DNA from: Saccharofermentans sp.
GTDB lineage: Bacteria > Bacillota > Clostridia > Saccharofermentanales > Saccharofermentanaceae
DNA: 64,000 bases
Reading direction: 5' to 3'
Assembly: GCA_024683485.1 (NCBI GenBank)
Contig: JAIKYD010000113.1
Location: forward strand, 1 to 64,000
Part shown: positions 9,212 to 17,433 of the stretch, piece by piece
Layout: each line of letters starts with the position of its first letter
Numbering within the stretch: position 1 is the first letter of the stretch
The notes under the pieces: generated by a model
The model's input: the letters and a program-made list of their open reading frames with translations, nothing else
Told to the model about the DNA's origin: nothing
Database searches by the model: none
Program-made: the position numbers and the translations under genes

Positions 9212-10465
9212 ATGGATAAGAGCTCCAGAAATCTTAGTGATATCGAGAGATACAGGCGTGACCGAGCGTCTGTTATGTCGATGCTCAAGTTTATCCTCGC
9301 GGTCATTATAATTGTCGCGTTCTGCTATGTGGGCAAGGTCGTTGCTGTTATACTTGTTCCTTTTCTGATAGGTTTTTTGCTTGCAAAGACATCTGTTCTT
9401 GTTGCCAAACCGGTATCGAAGCTCTTCGACAGGGAACCCTCGAAGATCAGCTCAGCAAAGAAGAAGTCAATTCATACAAAGACTGCTCTTGTTATCTATG
9501 TAATCCTTCTTGTGTTTGTGGTATTCATCATTGTTCTTACATTCATCGGTCTGGTATATCAGGCTAACAGCCTGCTTGTGACCATTGCTGATGCAACAAG
9601 AAGCTTCAAACCGACGGAAGTAATAAACTCACAGGTTCTTGAAAGGTTCAGCGTTGATAACGGCGGTTTCCTGACACCCGATATGATTGAGTCGCTCAAA
9701 GAGAATATCACCAATATGGGACAGACTGTTGTTAAGAATATTCCGCAGCTCATCAGTTCATCGCTGTCCGCGGTATGGAAGCTTGCCGGCAATCTGCCTT
9801 ACGGGATATTCTTTGTTATCAGCATTATCCTGAGCGGATTTTATTTTATTAATGACGGTCCTGCGGTCATGAAGTTCTTTGTCAAGAACACGCCAAACCG
9901 CAAATTCCGCAACAGGATATTTACACTCCTCAACGAGCTGTCACTTATGGTCTTCCGTGTTCTCGGAGGATATTTCGCACTGTTTGTTATCACGGCAATT
10001 GAATCGTTTGTTGTATTCCTGGCTGCAGGCCAGCGTGAATATGCGATCGTGCTTGCCATTGTCACGGCCCTGATCGACTTCCTGCCGGTACTTGGAATCA
10101 GTGTAACGATGCTTCCTTTGTTTATCTATCTTCTGGTGCACGGGCAGTATGTTTCCGCGTTCATTATCGTTGTTGGTTATGTGGTCATGACGATAGTCCG
10201 CCGTTTTATCGAACCGCCGATCCTTGGCAAATCCATGCATCTGCACCCGCTTTTAACACTGCTTTCGATGGCTGCAGGTGTATATATTTGGGGTGCTCCG
10301 GGATTCCTGCTCGGACCGGTCCTTGCGATCATCATCATTCAGGCACTCAAGGTTTTCGAGATCGACAAGGCATTCGGAAGATATTTCTCCGGTATTCTGG
10401 ACAGATTTATGAAGGATAAGGATGAAGACAAGATTGAAGTTGAATCTGATAAATCATCCGATTGA
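9212..10465 (+). CDS. AI-2E family transporter (PerM/YtvI-like permease)
   Basis: Integral membrane protein of 417 residues from the large AI-2 exporter-like family. Members have been linked to solute or Na+/H+ exchange, but the substrate here cannot be told from sequence. It shows an N-terminal cytoplasmic segment, a first hairpin of spans (VGKVVAVILVPFLIGFLLAK), a long extracytoplasmic loop, and the conserved C-terminal block with ALIDFLPVLGISVTMLP, FIEPPILGKSMHLHPLLT and GAPGFLLGPVLAI. It is the third gene of the 7.3-10.5 kb operon, and a strong hairpin follows. Confidence 0.88.
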   Translation: MDKSSRNLSDIERYRRDRASVMSMLKFILAVIIIVAFCYVGKVVAVILVPFLIGFLLAKTSVLVAKPVSKLFDREPSKISSAKKKSIHTKTALVIYVILLVFVVFIIVLTFIGLVYQANSLLVTIADATRSFKPTEVINSQVLERFSVDNGGFLTPDMIESLKENITNMGQTVVKNIPQLISSSLSAVWKLAGNLPYGIFFVISIILSGFYFINDGPAVMKFFVKNTPNRKFRNRIFTLLNELSLMVFRVLGGYFALFVITAIESFVVFLAAGQREYAIVLAIVTALIDFLPVLGISVTMLPLFIYLLVHGQYVSAFIIVVGYVVMTIVRRFIEPPILGKSMHLHPLLTLLSMAAGVYIWGAPGFLLGPVLAIIIIQALKVFEIDKAFGRYFSGILDRFMKDKDEDKIEVESDKSSD

Positions 10466-10502
10466 TCTGCTTAGGTGACGGTTTTATTTCAATTAAAAAG
10501 AT

Positions 10503-10534
10503 AGGGACTGTCTCAAAATGCTGAAACAGTCCCT
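10503..10534. terminator. Bidirectional terminator between convergent genes
   Basis: AGGGACTGT (10503-10511) pairs with ACAGTCCCT (10526-10534), with a T-rich stretch on each side (TAGTATTTTG after it on plus, ATCTTTTTAATT on minus). It serves the AI-2E operon and the GH120 gene. Confidence 0.8.
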
Positions 10535-10566
10535 TAGTATTTTGTTATAAGGTCTTTGCCGTACTG

Positions 10567-12555
10567 TTATAAGATTACATTTTTATCTTTGAGGTCGAGT
10601 GAAGCAAAAGGACCCGGGATTATTTCAGTACGCTTGTTACCAAAGTAATCAGTGTCGAATACTATGTCATTGCCATCCGGATCTTCAAAGCGCTGCTGCG
10701 GCTCGAAAACCTTGCCCAAAGTGTCTGTCTCGATCAAAGAAGCTGTGAAGGAACCCAAAGCTTCAGCGAGATTCGTATCAAGATATGCCTTGTCTCCGTC
10801 TTCGCGGATGTCAACATAAACCTTTGTAGTGTCATCCATGAGATAGTTTGTCTCTTTGCAGAAACGCTGAGCTCCGCCAAGGTAGGCATTTCCTTCTATC
10901 CATACCGGGAGTTTGTCGAAATGAGCCCTGGCGATCTTCATCATGTCCGGAGTTTCACTTTCAAGGTCGAACTGCTTGATCCAGTCTTCATAGATGGGAT
11001 AGTGATCCCAGACGTGTGTGCCGACAACACGCTCCTCTTCTTCGATCCTGCCGCTCGGGAAGCGGGAAACGAGAGAGGCTTTGGTCTGTCTCTGGAAGAA
11101 GATATTGTTATAGAATCTGTCGTCGCCGTGGAGGATCGTCATGAATCCCATGACTTCGGTCCTGTGAGGGAAGTGGTATGGGGTATAACGCCAGTCTGTT
11201 CCAGCTCCAACTGATGTGAATGCGCCGCAGATGAGGTTATGTACCATTGCGACGCCCTGGGTGGCAATACGGAGAGATACATCGGAAAGAAGGATGTTAT
11301 TATCGATCAGTGTAGGTCCGTGTCCTACCTCAACGAAAATATCCTCGCTGCCCATGGCTCCGTCGAGCGGAGTAGCAAATGCCGGTCTCTGGTTGTCGTG
11401 GAGAAGATTCTGCGTGATGCGTGTGCCCTGGGCTTCCCAGTCTGTCCAGATGCCCATAGTTGAATGATGGATGTGGTTGCGTCTCATGATAACGTCGATG
11501 GCAGCGTGGAGCTTGATGCCGGCAACTTCGGCGCCACCCAGTTCCATCATGTTATTGATGTGGTGGATATGGTTATCCTCGATAATTGAGAATACCGCAC
11601 CCATACGTCCGATGATGCCGCCCTGTTCGCAGTGGTGAATGTTGTTGCGGCGTACGATGTGGCTTCCTATGTTTTCTTTGAGCCAGCCGTGATACTGTCC
11701 TCTGCAGACCGCGTCACGCTCCATCTGTGTAGGACTCTTGAGTTTCTTAAATGTGAAGTAATGGTTATTCTCAGGATCAAGATACTTGCCCAAGCCAATG
11801 CCGGAGCACTTGGAATAATAGACCTCACAGTCCTCAATGATCCAGCCCTTTGACCAGTGGGGACCAATCATGCCTTCCTGCCAAGCTGCCGGGGGAGCCC
11901 AGTTTGTTGCTGCCTTACAGATCTTGAAGCCTCTTACCGTGATATAGTTTCTGCCTGTCTCCTTAGGGAAAAAGCACATCCTTCTTACATTAATTTCTGC
12001 CATTTCCTCATTCGGGTTAAGGCCTGAGAAGTTAGCATAGATATTAGTAGTATCACCGCTTATTTCCGCATACCACTTGCAGGATGCCTCTTCCGGTACC
12101 CAGGAATGAGGCCAGGGCTTTGCCTCGATGACTTCATCAATTGAAGCAGCCTCATAGAGTCTTCTGTCGTTGATATATACGCAGCCGACGTGTTTTTCGC
12201 GCTTTGCAAAATACCAGTCGCCGTAAACATATGTTGAATAAGGATTGTATTCGGGATCGAACATTGAATTGTTGACAGTTGCTTTCCAGACACCGCCCTG
12301 GAATTGCTCCCAGTCAGTGATTCTTTCTGCGCCTGTTATGGTGGCGCCAAGAGGTTCATCGCTTACATATGTGATGCGGGCATCTTCATTTCCGCCGTTT
12401 GCCGGAGAAACGTATTCTCTGTATACACCGGGTGCGACATGTACCGTATCACCGGGCTGTGCAATGGCTGCTGCTTCGGAGATGGTTCCAAATGGCTTGC
12501 CTTGTGTTCCGTCGCCTGAGTTATTTAGGGCTTTAATGTCTACATAAATGTCCAT
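10567..12555 (-). CDS. GH120 beta-xylosidase
   Basis: Right-handed parallel beta-helix glycosidase that splits xylose from xylo-oligosaccharides. The 662 residues follow, from memory, the characterised GH120 enzyme XylC of Thermoanaerobacterium almost end to end: an N-terminal DGTQGKPFGTI block, IGPHWSKGWIIED, VAGIKLHAAIDV and TDWEAQGTR. By that comparison D372 (in TDWEAQGTR) is the nucleophile and E409 (in DIFVEVGHGP) the acid/base. About 14 extra residues lie between them. There is no signal peptide, so it probably acts in the cytoplasm on imported oligosaccharides. The start follows AGAGGT. It is a single-gene unit with no transporter beside it. Confidence 0.88.
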   Translation of the reverse strand: MDIYVDIKALNNSGDGTQGKPFGTISEAAAIAQPGDTVHVAPGVYREYVSPANGGNEDARITYVSDEPLGATITGAERITDWEQFQGGVWKATVNNSMFDPEYNPYSTYVYGDWYFAKREKHVGCVYINDRRLYEAASIDEVIEAKPWPHSWVPEEASCKWYAEISGDTTNIYANFSGLNPNEEMAEINVRRMCFFPKETGRNYITVRGFKICKAATNWAPPAAWQEGMIGPHWSKGWIIEDCEVYYSKCSGIGLGKYLDPENNHYFTFKKLKSPTQMERDAVCRGQYHGWLKENIGSHIVRRNNIHHCEQGGIIGRMGAVFSIIEDNHIHHINNMMELGGAEVAGIKLHAAIDVIMRRNHIHHSTMGIWTDWEAQGTRITQNLLHDNQRPAFATPLDGAMGSEDIFVEVGHGPTLIDNNILLSDVSLRIATQGVAMVHNLICGAFTSVGAGTDWRYTPYHFPHRTEVMGFMTILHGDDRFYNNIFFQRQTKASLVSRFPSGRIEEEERVVGTHVWDHYPIYEDWIKQFDLESETPDMMKIARAHFDKLPVWIEGNAYLGGAQRFCKETNYLMDDTTKVYVDIREDGDKAYLDTNLAEALGSFTASLIETDTLGKVFEPQQRFEDPDGNDIVFDTDYFGNKRTEIIPGPFASLDLKDKNVIL

Positions 12556-12700
12556 GGCAGTACCTCTTTCCGCGGGAAATCTTGAATATGATTTTAATAT
12601 AACAACGCGAAAAGTTTATGTATATATAAAAAACAGATATTAGTGTTCTCATTCTTTTCGGGGCTTTCGGGAAAGAGTTTTTGAATATTTAAAAAAGCGG

Positions 12701-12729
12701 TTGACATCAATTTGAGGTGGTGTTATATT
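12701..12729 (+). promoter_or_regulatory. padR promoter
   Basis: Perfect -35 TTGACA (12701-12706), 17-base spacer, TATATT (12724-12729). Transcription should start near 12736, inside the first of four tandem palindromic units. A regulator bound there would block initiation or clearance. Confidence 0.85.
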
Positions 12730-12733
12730 TACC

Positions 12734-12792
12734 ACGACAGACATAGTACGACAGTCATAGCAACGGCAGCCGTAGCAACGACAGTCGTAATA
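12734..12792 (+). repeat. Four tandem palindromic units, probable operator array
   Basis: Four units with a 14-15 base period start at 12734, 12748, 12763 and 12778. Their cores read ACGACAGACAT, ACGACAGTCAT, ACGGCAGCCGT and ACGACAGTCGT. The last two are perfect 11-base palindromes centred on A, and unit three carries two substitutions that keep the symmetry. The array spans the predicted transcription start and ends 8 bases before the ribosome binding site. Autoregulation by the PadR protein encoded next is the simplest reading. Confidence 0.7.
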
Positions 12793-12811
12793 ACAGGGAA
12801 GGAGATAGATT

Positions 12812-13159
12812 ATGGCAGAGATCAGCAGCGACGTCATTAGAGGCTATAACGACATAATTATCCTTTATATGCTTTTGAATGACCCGTCATACGGATATGA
12901 GATCTCAAAACAGATCCGCACGATGTCTCAGGATAAATACATTATCAAAGAGACTACGCTCTACTCGGCATTCACGAGAATGGAGAAAAACGGATTCATC
13001 GAATCTTTTGTGGATGAGGATCTCGCCGGTGGCAAGAAAAGGACCTACTACCGCATAACACAGGCCGGCAAGGAGCATTACCGTGCCAAGTGTGAGGAGT
13101 GGACATTAACGAAGGAAGTTATAGAAAAGTTTATTGCAGATGAGGGGAGACTCGTATGA
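12812..13159 (+). CDS. PadR family transcriptional regulator
   Basis: Small winged-helix repressor of 115 residues. The PadR pattern is clear: an N-terminal helix followed by ILYMLLNDPSYGYEISKQI, the recognition-helix region ETTLYSAFTRMEKNGFIES, and the wing GGKKRTYYRITQAGKEHY. PadR proteins usually repress their own operon and respond to envelope stress or small molecules. The gene follows GGAAGGAG. Its stop overlaps the next start by four bases (ATGA), typical for PadR paired with HAAS/DUF4097 membrane proteins. The palindromic array upstream is its likely target. Confidence 0.93.
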   Translation: MAEISSDVIRGYNDIIILYMLLNDPSYGYEISKQIRTMSQDKYIIKETTLYSAFTRMEKNGFIESFVDEDLAGGKKRTYYRITQAGKEHYRAKCEEWTLTKEVIEKFIADEGRLV

Positions 13160-14799
13160 ACGCTATAAGAAACTATTTGGACAATATGTTCCGTAATCTT
13201 CCTAACACGGAAGAAGTCAGGAGAGCCAAGGCAGAACTCCTCCAGATGATGGAAGACAAATATGAAGAATTGATAAGTGAAGGCAAGACAGAGAATGAGG
13301 CAGTCGGAATCGTAATCTCTGAATTCGGTAATCTTGATGAACTCGCAGAGTCTCTTGGAATCTCGGAAGCTGTAACCGAGAATCCTGACGAAGCAAAACC
13401 GATGCTTTCCATGGACAGAGTAAAGGATTATCTGTCGATGATAAGCACCAGATCGATCCTCACGCCTTTGGGAATCGCACTCTGCATCTTCAGCGTAGCA
13501 ATGAATATCGTAGCTGAGGTAGCAGGACTTCCGGAAGAGATACTCGGAGTCGGCGGAATGTTTGGTGCTATTGGTGTTGCAGTAGGATTATTCATCATAT
13601 CAGGGATCAAGAACAAGGAATATGCGGAAGTTAAGAGGAAAGATTGCTCACTCAGCATTGAATGTGCAGAGTATGTGAGAAATGAGCGCAAGGGTTATAA
13701 GCATATATATGGTCTTATGTCCTCTTTCGGTATCGGACTTTGCATACTGAGCGTTTTGAATCCCATTATCTTCGATAAGATACCTTATTTAAGTTCTGAT
13801 TTTGGAGCAGTAATGTTCTTTGCTTTCGTTTCTGCCGGCGTATTTCTTATTACATGTGCCAACACAAAGATGAACGGTTATGACAGACTTCTGCAGCTCA
13901 ATGAAGCAGGAAAGATGAGCGAGGAATTTGTTCCCAAGTCTGACAGAAAAGTCAACAAGACCCCCATCATTATCTGCGCCATCGTAGCAGCTGTAGTAGT
14001 TGTCCTTACATTCTTTACTAGGATCGCGGTTCCGTTGTTTACAGGTGTTTTCATCAAGGACGATATCTTTGAAACAGTCGCAACAACATATGAATTGGAA
14101 GATGGTAATTCCGCATCAGTCAAAGAAGGAGATGTCAATTCTGTAAAGCTTGACATGGCGGCCTGCTCCGTAAACCTTGAGGTTAAAGAGGGAAGCGGTC
14201 TTATCAGTATAGATTACAGCGGAGATACAAGATTAAAGCCGGATGTTTCTTTCGAGAACGGCAAACTGGTGGTTACCCAGAAAGGCAGCAAGTTCAGACT
14301 GAATTTCGGTACAACAGGACTCAATTCTCCCAAGCTCAATATCGTACTTGGAACGGATGTTGACTTAAGCAATCTTGAGATGCAGGTCGATGCAGGCGAT
14401 ATCAATATGAAGGGAATCAAAGCTGATTATTTCTTCGGTGATTTTGATGCAGGCAACATCATCATTAGAGACTGCACATTCAGCAAGGCAGATATCGAAG
14501 CGGACGCAGGAAATATCCAGATCGATGATTCGGACTGCAGAAGACTGAAGATCGAGACAGATGCAGGCAACATCGAGATCAGCAATACGATCCTTGAGAA
14601 CATTGATGTTGATACGGATTTCGGTAATGTTGAGATCCATGATATCGATGATCTTGATGCCTATGATATCGATTGCCATGTTGATGCAGGCATCATCCAG
14701 GTCGGAAACAGTTCATCCGGGAAAAACTTCAATTCCAACGGCAATGGTACAGGTTCCATCAAGGTTAACGTTGACGCGGGAAATATCGAGATAAAGTAA
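13156..14799 (+). CDS. HAAS-domain membrane protein with DUF4097 beta-repeat domain
   Basis: A 547-residue protein with three parts. Residues 1-75 are a HAAS-type helical domain (YLDNMFRNLPN, YEELISEGKTENEAVG, FGNLDELAESLG). About 105-300 hold five membrane spans. About 325-547 form a DUF4097-type beta-solenoid with repeated D-A-G-N-I motifs (VDAGDINMKG, DADAGNIQIDD-like, TDAGNIEIS, VDAGIIQVG, VDAGNIEIK). The family is linked in Bacillota to PadR-controlled envelope responses; its biochemical role is unknown. Translational coupling with padR makes them one unit. A GC-rich hairpin follows. Confidence 0.88.
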   Translation: MNAIRNYLDNMFRNLPNTEEVRRAKAELLQMMEDKYEELISEGKTENEAVGIVISEFGNLDELAESLGISEAVTENPDEAKPMLSMDRVKDYLSMISTRSILTPLGIALCIFSVAMNIVAEVAGLPEEILGVGGMFGAIGVAVGLFIISGIKNKEYAEVKRKDCSLSIECAEYVRNERKGYKHIYGLMSSFGIGLCILSVLNPIIFDKIPYLSSDFGAVMFFAFVSAGVFLITCANTKMNGYDRLLQLNEAGKMSEEFVPKSDRKVNKTPIIICAIVAAVVVVLTFFTRIAVPLFTGVFIKDDIFETVATTYELEDGNSASVKEGDVNSVKLDMAACSVNLEVKEGSGLISIDYSGDTRLKPDVSFENGKLVVTQKGSKFRLNFGTTGLNSPKLNIVLGTDVDLSNLEMQVDAGDINMKGIKADYFFGDFDAGNIIIRDCTFSKADIEADAGNIQIDDSDCRRLKIETDAGNIEISNTILENIDVDTDFGNVEIHDIDDLDAYDIDCHVDAGIIQVGNSSSGKNFNSNGNGTGSIKVNVDAGNIEIK

Positions 14800-14810
14800 G
14801 TTTTTGAGAG

Positions 14811-14838
14811 GGCACCGCAAGGTCAGTCCTGCGGTGCC
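14811..14838 (+). terminator. GC-rich hairpin after the padR operon
   Basis: GGCACCGCA (14811-14819) pairs perfectly with TGCGGTGCC (14830-14838) around a ten-base loop, 11 bases past the stop codon. No T-run follows, so it may be an RNA-stabilising hairpin or a weak terminator. Confidence 0.45.
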
Positions 14839-14907
14839 GGCCTCGAAAAGAGGGATAGATCAGGACACTTGTCAAAGGTCAAGGTATATCTGGAAGGAGA
14901 TTTAAAG

Positions 14908-15327
14908 ATGACCGATGCAAATGCAATTCATGACCTCTGCCAGAAGGCGGTCGACATGAGATCTGAAAGTTATGCTCCATATTCGGATTTTCTCGTGGGC
15001 AGCGCACTCCTTACGGAAGACGGTAAAGTCTTTACCGGCTGCAACATTGAGAACAGTGCATTCGGCCCCTCCATATGCGCTGAGAGAACAGCAATAGTAA
15101 AAGCTGTTAGCGAAGGATATAAGGAATTTGCTGCCATTGCGATCGCAGGAGGCAAAAGAGACGGGGAATTGCAATATTGTGCACCGTGCGGTGTATGCCG
15201 TCAGGTGATGAGGGAATTCTGCAAACCTTCCTTCAGGATATACCTGGCCAAAAGTGCTGACGACTATCAGGAATATACATTGGGAGAGCTCTTACCGGAG
15301 AGCTTTGGCCCGGAGAATCTGGAATAA
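14908..15327 (+). CDS. cdd: Cytidine deaminase
   Basis: Deaminates cytidine and deoxycytidine to uridine forms in pyrimidine salvage. The 139-residue protein has the small tetrameric type's zinc site: CAERTA supplies the Cys and the proton-shuttling Glu, and PCGVCRQ supplies the other two cysteines. The N-terminal SYAPYSDFLVGSAL and CNIENSAFGPSICAE blocks bind substrate. I chose ATG 14908 because GGAAGGAG lies seven bases before it; an upstream TTG would add 13 unlikely residues. Confidence 0.95.
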   Translation: MTDANAIHDLCQKAVDMRSESYAPYSDFLVGSALLTEDGKVFTGCNIENSAFGPSICAERTAIVKAVSEGYKEFAAIAIAGGKRDGELQYCAPCGVCRQVMREFCKPSFRIYLAKSADDYQEYTLGELLPESFGPENLE

Positions 15328-15363
15328 GTGTTTATAGATGGAAAAGGGACAGGAGAAAATTGT

Positions 15364-15432
15364 ATGGTACCGCAAATAGTATCAGGAGCGGTTTTCGGAG
15401 GCGCCCGCAAAAAGCCGCCGAAAATGGAATAA
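15364..15432 (+). CDS. Possible small ORF of 22 residues
   Basis: ATG at 15364, eight bases after AGGAG, opens a frame reading MVPQIVSGAVFGGARKKPPK plus two residues. It has a short hydrophobic half and a basic half. A strong GC-rich hairpin lies 25 bases after its stop. The ORF itself contains an imperfect hairpin (15392-15424). No homologue is recognised, and it could be leader RNA of either neighbour. Confidence 0.3.
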   Translation: MVPQIVSGAVFGGARKKPPKME

Positions 15433-15457
15433 GCAAATTGGGTAGAAACTGACGGAT

Positions 15458-15482
15458 GTTGCCGGGCGGTTTGCCCGGCAAC
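15458..15482 (+). terminator. Perfect GC-rich hairpin between cdd and the HD-GYP gene
   Basis: GTTGCCGGGC (15458-15467) pairs with GCCCGGCAAC (15473-15482) around a five-base loop. The following TGCCATTTAA is only weakly T-rich. It probably ends the cdd transcript. In the 337 bases from 15328 to 15664 I see nothing else apart from the small ORF; no known riboswitch pattern was recognised. Confidence 0.5.
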
Positions 15483-15664
15483 TGCCATTTAAGGGAGACC
15501 CGAAAGAATTCATCAACACTTTGTAAATAAAGGCAACAATCAGGCCGCAGGGCTTCATAAAATGATAAAATAATAAAGTTGAAAAGGCATTATTCCCAAA
15601 GCATTTCAAGGAGCAGATAAGAGATGCGGAAAGAATACTTTTTCGAACCGGAGGGACAGCAACA

Positions 15665-17392
15665 GTGGTAGCTTATTACGAGATATTATTCGGCTTGTCA
15701 GTACTCCTGACGCTGATATACATTGCTATCTGGCATAAGCACTTTGATGTGCATATCTCGCTGATATTCGCGTTTATTCCGATAGTCAATCTTGCATATG
15801 CGATACTTGCACATTCAAGAAACCTCGATACTGCACTGGCGGCAGTAAAGTTCAGTTACATCGGCGGGTGCTTTTTAACTCTGTTCATTACCCAGAGTAT
15901 TTTCGGTTTGTGCCACATTAATCTCAAAAGATGGATGAGTGCCGTGATGACTTTCCTGTGTTTGGGGAGTTTCTCGTTAGTTCTCTCAATCGGTAATTCT
16001 CCGATCTTTTATAAGACTGTATCATTCGATATCTACAAAGGACTCGGAAAACTCAAGAAGACTTACGGCTGGGGTCACACGCTTACCTTAGTCGTCATTT
16101 CCTTATTTGTAATAATCAGCACTTTGGCATTGGTGTACAGTCTTGTCAAAAAGAAGGATGTTTCCAATAAAACGAGCATATTGCTGATGTTCCCGATGTC
16201 GTTCTCTTTCTTAAGTTATTTCTTGGGAAAGATTTTGCCTGATGGTGTTGATGCGATGCCGTTGTCTTATGTTTTCGCGCAGGTGATATACCTCATCATC
16301 GTGCACAGACTCTCGCTTTACGATGTTACGGATCTCGGCGTTGACACGCTGGTCAACAAAGGAGACACGGGATTCATGTCATTTGATTTTGAAGACAATT
16401 ACCTTGGTGCGAACGAGATGGCAAAAAGAGTATTTCCGATGCTGAACGATATCAATGTCGACTCTTATGCCGGAAGGCATATTCAGATCAAGAATACAGC
16501 GCTGAAGTGGCTCGAGGACTTCAAAAGAGACGAGAGCAGTAACCGCGTCTACTATGAGGCTGACGACAGGATATATCTCATAACGATAAGCTATCTCTAC
16601 GATGGCAAGCATACGGTTGGCTACCAGTTTCTTATAACTGATGATACGGATTCCCGTAAGTACATGAAACTCCTTTCAAACTATAACGATCAGTTGTCAG
16701 CAGAGGTGTCAGAGAAGACAGAGCACATTGTGCAGATGCATAACAGACTGATTCTTGGCATGGCAACAATGGTTGAGAGCCGTGACAACTCCACGGGCGG
16801 CCATATCAGACGCACGAGCGATGTCGTCAGGATCCTGATCGATCAGATGAAGAAGGATGCGGATTCGGATAAGAAAAACATACTGATGCTTTTTGGCAGG
16901 GATGGACTGACGGAAGAGTTCTGCAAGAATGTTATTCAGGCTGCACCGATGCATGACCTCGGAAAGATAGCCGTCGATGATGCTGTTCTCAGAAAGCCCG
17001 GAAAGTTTACTGATGAAGAGTATGAGAAAATGAAAGCTCATGCTGCTGAAGGCGCCCGTATAGTTGATTCTATCCTTGAAGGTACCGATAACGAATCATT
17101 CCATAAAGTTGCAAGAAATGTTGCCCATTACCATCACGAGAGATGGGACGGTTCAGGATATCCCGAAGGACTTAAGGGTGAGGAGATCCCGATTGAGGCC
17201 CGTATCATGGCAATTGCGGATGTATATGATGCCCTTGTAAGCAAGCGCGTGTATAAGGATAAGTTCTCATTTGCTGATGCCGACAGGATAATGATGGAGA
17301 GCATGGGCAGGCATTTCGATAAAAGACTTGAGCGGTATTATGTCGAGGCCAAGTCGAAGCTCGAGGAATACTACAGGAATATGGGCGATTAA
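15665..17392 (+). CDS. HD-GYP domain protein with seven-span sensor
   Basis: Membrane-bound signalling protein of 575 residues. The first 220 hold about seven spans, like the 7TM sensor region of some histidine kinases. A PAS-like segment follows (about 235-345), then a short coiled linker (LSAEVSEKTEHIVQMH) and an HD-GYP domain. The metal site is H430-D431 in MHDLGKIAVDD. The second block reads HYHHERWDGSGYPEGLKGEEI and carries the GYP signature. HD-GYP enzymes hydrolyse cyclic di-GMP or related dinucleotides, so it probably links an envelope signal to second-messenger level. The start is GTG nine bases after GGAGGG. Confidence 0.9.
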   Translation: MVAYYEILFGLSVLLTLIYIAIWHKHFDVHISLIFAFIPIVNLAYAILAHSRNLDTALAAVKFSYIGGCFLTLFITQSIFGLCHINLKRWMSAVMTFLCLGSFSLVLSIGNSPIFYKTVSFDIYKGLGKLKKTYGWGHTLTLVVISLFVIISTLALVYSLVKKKDVSNKTSILLMFPMSFSFLSYFLGKILPDGVDAMPLSYVFAQVIYLIIVHRLSLYDVTDLGVDTLVNKGDTGFMSFDFEDNYLGANEMAKRVFPMLNDINVDSYAGRHIQIKNTALKWLEDFKRDESSNRVYYEADDRIYLITISYLYDGKHTVGYQFLITDDTDSRKYMKLLSNYNDQLSAEVSEKTEHIVQMHNRLILGMATMVESRDNSTGGHIRRTSDVVRILIDQMKKDADSDKKNILMLFGRDGLTEEFCKNVIQAAPMHDLGKIAVDDAVLRKPGKFTDEEYEKMKAHAAEGARIVDSILEGTDNESFHKVARNVAHYHHERWDGSGYPEGLKGEEIPIEARIMAIADVYDALVSKRVYKDKFSFADADRIMMESMGRHFDKRLERYYVEAKSKLEEYYRNMGD

Positions 17393-17433
17393 TTTTTTTC
17401 CGGATAACTGAATTCAGTGATAATATGACTGGT

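Noticed and set aside
12734-12792. CRISPR leader or short array
   Set aside because: Units of 14-15 bases without spacers and with internal symmetry, placed at a promoter, fit operators and not a CRISPR array.
15328-15664. Cyclic di-GMP riboswitch upstream of the HD-GYP gene
   Set aside because: Two hairpins exist, but the conserved core sequences of known cyclic di-GMP riboswitches were not found.
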